Source: Parabacteroides sp. TM07-1AC (GTDB lineage Bacteria; Bacteroidota; Bacteroidia; Bacteroidales; Tannerellaceae). From it: a stretch of DNA of 64,000 nt. Of the stretch, positions 1-6,821 are shown in pieces. Where the stretch lies: the NCBI RefSeq assembly GCF_003480915.1, contig NZ_QUKD01000005.1, forward strand, positions 310,001-374,000, given 5' to 3'. The translations under genes and the position numbers were made by a program. Every line of letters begins with the position of its first letter. Positions within the stretch are counted from its first letter, which is position 1. The notes beneath the pieces are model-generated. The model worked only from the letters and a program-made list of their open reading frames with translations, was not told the DNA's origin and did not search any database.

Positions 1-69
1 GACGGATCATCCATCCCTATCTCCCGGCAACGGCGAAACTACGTGATGGATGTTTTAAAGGAATTATAA
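1..69 (+). CDS. C-terminal end of an upstream gene, possibly LytTR-type
   Basis: An open frame runs from the first base to a TAA at 67-69 and encodes 22 residues containing IPISRQRRNYVMDVLKEL. The pattern of a small polar residue, PISR and an amphipathic terminal helix resembles the end of LytTR DNA-binding domains of response regulators, but 22 residues are too few for a firm family call. The rest of the gene lies outside the window. Confidence 0.45.
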   Translation, partial: DGSSIPISRQRRNYVMDVLKEL

Positions 70-140
70 CCGAAACCTTTAACGAAACAAAGCATAAGCA
101 AAATATCCTTTGGGATGATGACTAAAAGGCGGAGTATGAC

Positions 141-148
141 TATCTTTG
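141..148 (+). promoter_or_regulatory. Probable -7 promoter element of mnmG
   Basis: TATCTTTG matches the Bacteroidota TAnnTTTG -7 element. It lies downstream of the earliest in-frame ATGs at 115 and 139 and 27 bases before the ATG at 175, so it favours 175 as the true start. I see no convincing -33 TTTG at the usual distance. Confidence 0.45.
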
Positions 149-174
149 CAGAAGAAACAAAGATAATTACGACA

Positions 175-2052
175 ATGACTTTCAATTACGATGTGATCGT
201 GGTAGGTGCCGGTCATGCAGGCTGTGAAGCCGCAGCAGCTGCCGCCAACCTGGGTTCGAAAACGCTTCTTATCACAATGGACATGAACAAGATTGCACAG
301 ATGAGTTGCAATCCGGCCGTAGGCGGTATCGCCAAAGGACAGATCGTTCGTGAGATTGATGCACTGGGAGGGTATATGGGTATTGTTACAGACCGTACCG
401 CTATTCAGTTCCGTATGTTGAACCGGAGTAAAGGACCTGCTATGTGGAGTCCGCGCTCACAAAGCGACCGTGCCCGTTTTATAGATTGCTGGCGGGGAAT
501 ACTGGAAAATCTTCCCAATTTATACATGTGGCAGGATACCGTCCGCGAAATCCTCCTGGATGGTGATACCGTTTGCGGCGTTAAGACGAATATGAATGTA
601 GAATTCCGTGCGAAAAGCGTCGTTCTGACCAACGGCACTTTCCTGAACGGTCTGATGCATATCGGACGGACGCAAATACGCGGCGGACGCATCTCCGAAC
701 CGGCAGCCACCGGATTGACGGAACAGCTGATTTCATTAGGCATCAAATCGGAACGGATGAAGACCGGAACCCCGGTTCGTATTGACGGAAGAAGCGTACA
801 TTTCGATGAAATGGGCGAACAGCCGGGAGAGAACGATTTCCATAAGTTCTCCTATCTCGATATCCAGCCGCGTCCGTTGAAACAGCTCAGTTGCTGGACG
901 ACTTTCACCAACGAAGCCTGTCACGATATTTTGCGCGAAGGTCTCCCCGACTCTCCGTTATACAACGGACAGATCCAGAGTATCGGACCGCGTTACTGCC
1001 CGAGCATTGAAACGAAGATTGTCACGTTTGCCGACAAGAACCAGCACCAGCTGTTCTTAGAGCCCGAAGGTGAGACGACACAGGAGTATTACCTGAACGG
1101 TTTCTCCTCTTCTCTCCCACTCGACATTCAGCTACGTGCCCTACAAGCTATTCCGGCATTCAGGGATATCCATATCTACCGTCCGGGATATGCCATCGAA
1201 TACGACTTCTTCGATCCGACGCAGTTACATCATAATCTGGAAACAAAACGAATCCGCAACCTGTTCTTTGCCGGACAGATCAACGGAACCACGGGATACG
1301 AAGAGGCAGGCGGACAAGGTCTCATGGCTGGTATCAATGCTCACATCAATTGCCACGGCGGAGAACCATTCATCCTGGGACGCGACGAAGCCTATATCGG
1401 CGTGCTGATCGACGACCTCGTGACGAAAGGTGTAGACGAACCTTACCGTATGTTCACCTCCCGTGCCGAATACCGCATCCTGCTCCGGCAAGACGATGCC
1501 GATATGCGACTGACGGAAAAATCCTATCAGCTAGGTTTAGCCAAACAGGATCGTTACGAGCTGCTCACCGAAAAGAAAGAGCAACGGGATGCAATCATCC
1601 GTTTTGCAGAGAATTACTCGGTAAAGCCGCAATACATAAACAGCGGATTGGAAAACCTGGGGACAACCCCACTCTCTCACGGTTGCAAACTAATCGACCT
1701 GATTCCCCGCCCTCAGGTTACACTGGAGAATATTGCCGAACTCGTTCCGGCCTTCCGTACAGAGTTGGATAAAGTATCCGTTGCACGAAGGGAAGAGATT
1801 ATCGAAGCGGCAGAGATACTGATTAAATACAGCGGTTATATCCGTCGCGAACAAATCATCGCAGACAAAATAAACCGCCTCGAAAATATCCATATCAAAG
1901 GCAAGTTCGATTACAATTCGATCCAGTCTTTATCGACAGAGGCACGGCAGAAACTAACACGAATAGACCCGGACACGATTGCCCAGGCAAGCCGTATTCC
2001 AGGCATCTCCCCGAGCGACATCAACATCCTGCTGGTACTGCTCGGAAGATAA
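175..2052 (+). CDS. mnmG: tRNA uridine-5-carboxymethylaminomethyl(34) synthesis enzyme MnmG (GidA)
   Basis: MnmG is the FAD-dependent partner of MnmE that modifies the wobble uridine of certain tRNAs in the cytoplasm. The N-terminus begins MTFNYDVIVVGAGHAGCEAA, the FAD-binding Rossmann glycine motif, followed by the family signatures NPAVGGIAKGQI and GPAMWSPRSQSDR. A later GTTGYEEAGGQGLMAGINA stretch and the helical C-terminal domain ending in PGISPSDINILLVLL are also typical. From 175 the protein is about 625 residues, the normal size. The frame stays open to 115, but the extra residues look non-coding and a promoter element falls inside them. The gene is followed by a parS-like site and uvrC. 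Confidence 0.96.
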   Translation: MTFNYDVIVVGAGHAGCEAAAAAANLGSKTLLITMDMNKIAQMSCNPAVGGIAKGQIVREIDALGGYMGIVTDRTAIQFRMLNRSKGPAMWSPRSQSDRARFIDCWRGILENLPNLYMWQDTVREILLDGDTVCGVKTNMNVEFRAKSVVLTNGTFLNGLMHIGRTQIRGGRISEPAATGLTEQLISLGIKSERMKTGTPVRIDGRSVHFDEMGEQPGENDFHKFSYLDIQPRPLKQLSCWTTFTNEACHDILREGLPDSPLYNGQIQSIGPRYCPSIETKIVTFADKNQHQLFLEPEGETTQEYYLNGFSSSLPLDIQLRALQAIPAFRDIHIYRPGYAIEYDFFDPTQLHHNLETKRIRNLFFAGQINGTTGYEEAGGQGLMAGINAHINCHGGEPFILGRDEAYIGVLIDDLVTKGVDEPYRMFTSRAEYRILLRQDDADMRLTEKSYQLGLAKQDRYELLTEKKEQRDAIIRFAENYSVKPQYINSGLENLGTTPLSHGCKLIDLIPRPQVTLENIAELVPAFRTELDKVSVARREEIIEAAEILIKYSGYIRREQIIADKINRLENIHIKGKFDYNSIQSLSTEARQKLTRIDPDTIAQASRIPGISPSDINILLVLLGR

Positions 2053-2061
2053 AACGCGAAT

Positions 2062-2077
2062 TGTTCCACGTGAAACA
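2062..2077. promoter_or_regulatory. parS-like ParB binding site
   Basis: TGTTCCACGTGAAACA agrees at every fixed position with the widely conserved chromosomal parS consensus TGTTNCACGTGAAACA. It lies 10 bases downstream of mnmG, in the 83-base gap before uvrC. ParB-parS complexes organise the origin-proximal chromosome, and gidA/mnmG is origin-linked in many bacteria, which fits. I cannot see parA, parB or an origin in this window. Confidence 0.7.
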
Positions 2078-2135
2078 TTTACTTTAGGTAAAAGAAGGTA
2101 AAACACTGGGAATAGGACAGAAAGAGTAAAACAAA

Positions 2136-3944
2136 ATGAGTGCGGAAACTGAGAAACATATTAAAATGATCCTTTCGATCCTGCCGGACAAGCCTGGTTG
2201 CTACCAGTACTTCGACGAGAAAGGAACCATCATTTATGTAGGCAAAGCGAAGAACCTGAAGCGTCGTGTATCCTCCTATTTCAACAAGGAACACGACAAC
2301 AACAAGACGCGTGTATTGGTAAAGCAAATTCGCGACATCAAATACATTGTCGTAAACACAGAAGAAGACGCCCTCCTACTCGAAAATAATCTGATCAAAC
2401 AGTACCGCCCTCGCTACAATGTATTGCTGAAGGATGACAAGACCTATCCTTCCATCACGGTCAAAAACGAATATTTTCCGCGCGTATTCCAAACCCGGAA
2501 TATAGTAAAAGACGGTTCGCAGTACTACGGTCCCTATCCGTCTGTATATACAGCCAAGGTCATGTTGCAGATGTTGAAAGAACTTTATCCGTTGCGCACC
2601 TGCAAATATCCGCTGACACCCGAATCGATTGCAGCCGGAAAATACGATGTTTGCCTGGAATACCATATCAAACGTTGCAAAGGACCTTGTGTCGGATTGC
2701 AATCACAGGAAGAATATCAGAAAAACATTTCCGAGATAAAGGAGATACTTCGCGGAAATATTTCACAGATCAGCAAGCACCTGTATGAAGAGATGCAGGC
2801 TTTGGCTGCCGAGCTAAAATTTGAAGAAGCGCAGAAAGTAAAAGAAAAGTACGAAGTGATCGAGAACTACCGTTCCAAATCGACAGTTGTTACTCCTTTG
2901 TTACATAATATAGATGTATTCTCTTTTGCAGAAAACGAGAAGTCCGCCTATATTAATTTCATGCATATCGGTAACGGAGCCATCGTTCAGGCTTATACAT
3001 TCGAATACAAGAAACGTTTGGATGAAACGAAAGAGGAACTGCTTAGCCTGGGCATCGTAGAGATGCGTGACCGGTTTAAAAGTACGGCACGCGAGATCAT
3101 CATTCCCTTTGAAGTGGAGATGGAACTGGGGAATGTTTCTTTCACGGTGCCGCAACGCGGAGATAAAAAGAAACTGCTGGAGCTTTCGGAAATGAATGTA
3201 AAGCAATTCAAGGTAGACCGTTTGAAACAGGCAGAAAAACTCAATCCGGAGCAACGGAGCACACGTATCCTGAAAGAAGTACAGGACGCTTTACACCTCC
3301 CCAAATTACCGATACACATCGAATGTTTCGATAACTCGAATATACAGGGTAGCGATGCCGTTGCCGGTTGTGTTGTCTTCAAAATGGCGAAACCATCGAA
3401 GAAAGACTACCGCAAATACATCATAAAAACAGTAGTCGGTCCCGACGATTACGCCTCCATGAAAGAGGTGGTACGACGCCGTTACCAGCGGGCGATTAAC
3501 GAAGATTCTCCCCTGCCCGACCTGATACTGACTGACGGTGGAAAGGGGCAAATGGAAGTGGTCCGCGAAGTGATCCAGGACGAGCTCCATCTGGACATAC
3601 CAATAGCCGGTCTGGCTAAAGACGGAAAGCACCGGACTTCGGAATTGCTTTTCGGCTTCCCTCCTGTCACGGTAGGTATGCCGATACAAAGCCAGATGTT
3701 CCGCTTCTTCACCCAGATACAGGACGAAGTGCATCGCTTTGCCATCACGTTCCACAAAGACAAACGAAGTAAAAGCCAGACGCGTTCCGAACTGGACACC
3801 ATCAAAGGGATCGGGGATAAAACAAAAGTATTACTTTTACGCCAGTACAAGAGCGTAAAAAGAATCCGGGAAGCCAGCTTTGAAGAATTGAAAGAATTGA
3901 TCGGTGAAGCGAAAACAAAAGCATTAATAAATGGTTTAAAGTAA
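2136..3944 (+). CDS. uvrC: UvrABC excinuclease subunit C
   Basis: UvrC makes both incisions around damaged DNA in nucleotide excision repair, acting with UvrA and UvrB. The N-terminal GIY-YIG nuclease domain is visible near residues 12-50 (PGCYQYFDEKGTIIYVGKAK, then NLKRR). A UVR UvrB-binding motif lies around residues 205-240 (FEEAQKVKEKYEVI). The RNase H-like nuclease core contains IECFDNSNIQGSDAVAG and LILTDGGKGQ, and the C-terminus has helix-hairpin-helix sequence (IKGIGDKTK). At 602 residues it is of normal length. It heads a cluster with dtd only 9 bases downstream, suggesting co-transcription of uvrC-dtd-mazG-deoC. Confidence 0.96.
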   Translation: MSAETEKHIKMILSILPDKPGCYQYFDEKGTIIYVGKAKNLKRRVSSYFNKEHDNNKTRVLVKQIRDIKYIVVNTEEDALLLENNLIKQYRPRYNVLLKDDKTYPSITVKNEYFPRVFQTRNIVKDGSQYYGPYPSVYTAKVMLQMLKELYPLRTCKYPLTPESIAAGKYDVCLEYHIKRCKGPCVGLQSQEEYQKNISEIKEILRGNISQISKHLYEEMQALAAELKFEEAQKVKEKYEVIENYRSKSTVVTPLLHNIDVFSFAENEKSAYINFMHIGNGAIVQAYTFEYKKRLDETKEELLSLGIVEMRDRFKSTAREIIIPFEVEMELGNVSFTVPQRGDKKKLLELSEMNVKQFKVDRLKQAEKLNPEQRSTRILKEVQDALHLPKLPIHIECFDNSNIQGSDAVAGCVVFKMAKPSKKDYRKYIIKTVVGPDDYASMKEVVRRRYQRAINEDSPLPDLILTDGGKGQMEVVREVIQDELHLDIPIAGLAKDGKHRTSELLFGFPPVTVGMPIQSQMFRFFTQIQDEVHRFAITFHKDKRSKSQTRSELDTIKGIGDKTKVLLLRQYKSVKRIREASFEELKELIGEAKTKALINGLK

Positions 3945-3953
3945 TTAGATAGA

Positions 3954-4406
3954 ATGAGAACAGTTATACAACGTGTACAGCATTGCTCCGTCACAATCGA
4001 CGGAGAACTCAAATCCCGGATAGGGAACGGAATGCTGGTATTGGTCGGTATCGAAGACCGCGATACACAGGAAGACATCGAGTGGTTGTGCAAGAAGATT
4101 GCCAACCTGCGCATATTCGACGATGAAAACGGCGTTATGAACCGTTCTGTGATCGAATCGGGAGGCGAGGTAATGGTGGTCAGCCAGTTCACCCTCCATG
4201 CCTCTACAAAGAAAGGAAACCGCCCTTCTTACATCAAGGCATCCAAACCCGACTTTGCCATTCCGATGTACCAAACGTTCTGTGACGAGATGGGACTGCA
4301 AATAGGCAAGCCCGTAGCCACCGGCGAATTTGGGGCAGACATGAAGATCGAATTGTTGAACGATGGGCCGGTCACGATCCTGATCGACTCGCAAAACAAA
4401 GAATAA
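3954..4406 (+). CDS. dtd: D-aminoacyl-tRNA deacylase
   Basis: Dtd removes D-amino acids wrongly attached to tRNA. The 150-residue protein begins MRTVIQRVQHCSVTIDGE, as DTD proteins do. The two signature active-site motifs are present: SQFTLHA near residue 78 and NDGPVTILID near the C-terminus, whose Gly-Pro belongs to the neighbouring subunit's active site in this dimeric family. The gene starts 9 bases after uvrC and ends 1 base before the mazG-like gene, so it is almost certainly in the same operon. Confidence 0.95.
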   Translation: MRTVIQRVQHCSVTIDGELKSRIGNGMLVLVGIEDRDTQEDIEWLCKKIANLRIFDDENGVMNRSVIESGGEVMVVSQFTLHASTKKGNRPSYIKASKPDFAIPMYQTFCDEMGLQIGKPVATGEFGADMKIELLNDGPVTILIDSQNKE

Positions 4407-4407
4407 G

Positions 4408-4746
4408 ATGGCAGATATTACCCTGCAACAGGCCCAGGAGAAAGTGGACCAATGGATCAAAACATACGGTGTCCGTTACTTCAACGAACTGACGAATATG
4501 ACGATCCTGACCGAAGAAGTAGGTGAACTGGCGCGTATCATGGCACGTACCTACGGTGAACAATCGTTCAAAGAAAGCGATAAAAACCGCGATTTAGGCG
4601 ATGAAATGGCGGATGTACTATGGGTATTGATCTGCCTGGCAAACCAGACCAGCGTAGACCTGACAGCAGCCTTCGAAAAGAACCTGCAGAAGAAGACCAG
4701 CCGGGATAAAGAAAGACATATAAACAATAAAAAATTAGATGTATGA
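4408..4746 (+). CDS. MazG-like nucleotide pyrophosphohydrolase
   Basis: This 112-residue all-helical protein carries the MazG-type metal-binding motifs: EEVGELARI near residue 33 and a downstream GDEMADVLWVLICLAN helix, which together give the EExxE...ExxD ligand set for magnesium. Small MazG-like enzymes hydrolyse (d)NTPs to monophosphates and pyrophosphate and are thought to clean the nucleotide pool; the substrate cannot be read from the sequence. It follows dtd after one base and overlaps deoC by four bases (ATGA, 4743-4746), indicating translational coupling. Confidence 0.88.
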   Translation: MADITLQQAQEKVDQWIKTYGVRYFNELTNMTILTEEVGELARIMARTYGEQSFKESDKNRDLGDEMADVLWVLICLANQTSVDLTAAFEKNLQKKTSRDKERHINNKKLDV

Positions 4747-5681
4747 CACACGAACACAATTGCAGTTGCGGTCACGAACATGATCATGAACACCATCACG
4801 ATCACGAACATGAGCACATGGACAAATACCATGAAGCGTTCGCTAAATTCGATCCCGCCGGAACGGAAGAGATAGTAGGGAAACACGTTGCTTCGATCCT
4901 TGACAAGCATGAAAAGGAGAACTTCACTCCCGACGTTCTGAAGCAAATCCACGGATTCATCGACCTGACCTCGCTGACCAGCATCGATACAAAGGAAAGT
5001 ATATGGAAGCTGGTAGACCGCGTAAATGATTTCGAGGGCACTCGTCCCGACGTACCGAATGTCGCAGCGATCTGTACCTATCCCCTCTTTGTGGAAACGG
5101 TCAAGCAAGCATTGGCCGCACAGGACGTAAAGATAGCTTCGGTAGCCGGAGGATTCCCTTCTTCTCAGACATTCACGGAAGTGAAAATAGCAGAAACAGC
5201 CATGGCTATCATGTCGGGAGCCGACGAAATAGACGTGGTTATGAATCTCGGATACTTCCTGGAAGAAAATTACGATGAATTGGCAGAAGAGATACAGGAG
5301 ATCAAAGACAGTTGTCGCGAAGGCAAGCTGAAAGTCATTCTGGAAACCGGTGCCCTGCTAACTCCGGAGAATATCCAAAAAGCTGCCATCCTTGCCCTAT
5401 ATTCGGGTGCTGATTTCATTAAAACATCGACAGGAAAGGGTTATCCCGGTGCAACCCTGGAAGCCGTTTATACGATGTGTAAAGTGCTCAAAAAGTACCA
5501 TTCCATCACAGGTAAACAGATCGGCATTAAAGTATCCGGTGGCGTTCGCACAGCAGAAGATGCCGTTAAGTACTACACGATCGTTAAAGAAGTACTGGGG
5601 AATGACTGGCTGAACAAGAATTTGTTCCGTATCGGCGCCAGCAGCCTGGTAGAAGATATTGAACACCGATTGGGAAAATAA
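4743..5681 (+). CDS. deoC: Deoxyribose-phosphate aldolase with His-rich N-terminal extension
   Basis: DeoC cleaves 2-deoxyribose-5-phosphate to glyceraldehyde-3-phosphate and acetaldehyde in deoxynucleoside catabolism. The TIM-barrel core has KVILETGALLTPENI and DFIKTSTGK, whose lysine (K227) is the expected Schiff-base residue. The 312-residue protein is about 50-60 residues longer than E. coli DeoC. Much of this is an N-terminal segment with 12 histidines and 2 cysteines in the first 30 residues, looking like a metal-binding tail of unknown role. The start overlaps the stop of the mazG-like gene. A long perfect palindrome at 5705-5732 ends the cluster. Confidence 0.94.
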   Translation: MTHEHNCSCGHEHDHEHHHDHEHEHMDKYHEAFAKFDPAGTEEIVGKHVASILDKHEKENFTPDVLKQIHGFIDLTSLTSIDTKESIWKLVDRVNDFEGTRPDVPNVAAICTYPLFVETVKQALAAQDVKIASVAGGFPSSQTFTEVKIAETAMAIMSGADEIDVVMNLGYFLEENYDELAEEIQEIKDSCREGKLKVILETGALLTPENIQKAAILALYSGADFIKTSTGKGYPGATLEAVYTMCKVLKKYHSITGKQIGIKVSGGVRTAEDAVKYYTIVKEVLGNDWLNKNLFRIGASSLVEDIEHRLGK

Positions 5682-5704
5682 GGGTAAAGTTATAACCTAA
5701 AAAA

Positions 5705-5732
5705 GGGACGCAGATTGCGCAATCTGCGTCCC
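5705..5732. terminator. Bidirectional terminator, perfect 28-bp palindrome
   Basis: The arm GGGACGCAGATTGC is followed at once by its exact reverse complement, giving a 14-bp stem with no excess loop bases. A-rich sequence precedes it. It lies between the convergent deoC and polyprenyl synthase genes, so it can end transcripts from both sides. Confidence 0.8.
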
Positions 5733-5748
5733 CTATCTAATATACAAT

Positions 5749-6723
5749 CTATTTCTGTCGTTCCATAATATAATCAGCCAGTGCAAGCAATCCCTCGCGG
5801 GCATCCGATTCCGGAAACTCCATAAGCACTTTCACTGCCTTATCATGAAACTCTTTCATTCGCGATTCGGCATATTCGATACCTCCATTCGCCTTGGCAA
5901 ACTCGATCAAAGCATCAATATTTGCAGCAGAGAAATCTTTATCGTGAATCATTTTAAGGAAAGAAGCCACTTCCTCTCTCCTGCCCTGCTCCAGCGCATG
6001 CAACAGAGGCAAGGTCACTTTCCCTTCCCGTATGTCATTGCCGGTAGGCTTTCCGATATTCATTTCCTTATAATAATCGAAAATATCATCCTTGATCTGA
6101 AAACAGTATCCCAGGTACTCACCGAACTTGCGGCATTTACGCACCAGCTCCGGTGAAGCGTCTGCCGATATAGCACCGATCTCCGTACAGGAAGAAAGCA
6201 GAGTAGCCGTCTTTTTCTTAATCACCTGCATATAGCAAGCCTCGTCGAGAATACTTTCCTCGGCTGTCTCCAACTGTTTGATCTCGCCTTCCGACAGGTC
6301 GCGTCCCAGGTTGGATACGATATTTATGATTTGCAGATTACCCGTCTGGATAGAACGGATCAATGCGGTAGAAAGGACATAATCTCCCACCAGAACGGAT
6401 ATACGATTATCGAAAATAGCATTCAGGGAAGGGACTCCCCGGCGTTCTTTCGTTTCATCTATTACATCGTCATGTATCAGGGTAGCCGTATGCAACAATT
6501 CGAGAAAAACAGCCGAATTGATCGTATGATCGGTTACTTTTCCACAAGCTTTTGCTGTGAGCAATACCAGTAACGGACGAACATGCTTACCGCTGGCATG
6601 CAAGATCTGGTCGATAGCCGATTGCAGCCGATGCGTCTCGCTACGAAGCGAATCCGCAAACTCATCGTTAAAGCGTTTAAACTCTTCCGCAACCGGTTGT
6701 TCTATTTTCTTTCTGTCATTCAT
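5749..6723 (-). CDS. Polyprenyl (isoprenyl) diphosphate synthase
   Basis: This 324-residue protein belongs to the trans-isoprenyl diphosphate synthase family, which adds isopentenyl diphosphate units to an allylic primer. The first aspartate-rich motif is HDDVIDE, with the chain-length-determining residues just before it (ELLHTATLI). GDYVLSTAL and the second aspartate-rich motif QIKDDIFDY are also clear. Long-chain members make the side chain of menaquinone, which is plausible here, but product length cannot be read reliably. It is transcribed convergently with deoC and divergently from polA. Confidence 0.92.
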   Translation of the reverse strand: MNDRKKIEQPVAEEFKRFNDEFADSLRSETHRLQSAIDQILHASGKHVRPLLVLLTAKACGKVTDHTINSAVFLELLHTATLIHDDVIDETKERRGVPSLNAIFDNRISVLVGDYVLSTALIRSIQTGNLQIINIVSNLGRDLSEGEIKQLETAEESILDEACYMQVIKKKTATLLSSCTEIGAISADASPELVRKCRKFGEYLGYCFQIKDDIFDYYKEMNIGKPTGNDIREGKVTLPLLHALEQGRREEVASFLKMIHDKDFSAANIDALIEFAKANGGIEYAESRMKEFHDKAVKVLMEFPESDAREGLLALADYIMERQK

Positions 6724-6740
6724 AATGTTTCAAAGATTCG

Positions 6741-6748
6741 CAAAAGTA
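6741..6748 (-). promoter_or_regulatory. -7 promoter element of the polyprenyl synthase gene
   Basis: On the minus strand the sequence reads TACTTTTG, a match to TAnnTTTG, and lies 17 bases before the ATG at 6723. The resulting leader would be very short. Confidence 0.6.
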
Positions 6749-6821
6749 ACAAAAAGTATTGAGTAAGCGAGTTTTTTCGTACATTTACCGTCTATTGTCA
6801 CCCTAAAACGTGTTAAAAGAG

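Noticed and set aside
115-174. Longer N-terminus for mnmG starting at 115 or 139
   Set aside because: The extra residues do not resemble MnmG, and a TATCTTTG promoter element lies inside them; the ATG at 175 gives the normal start.
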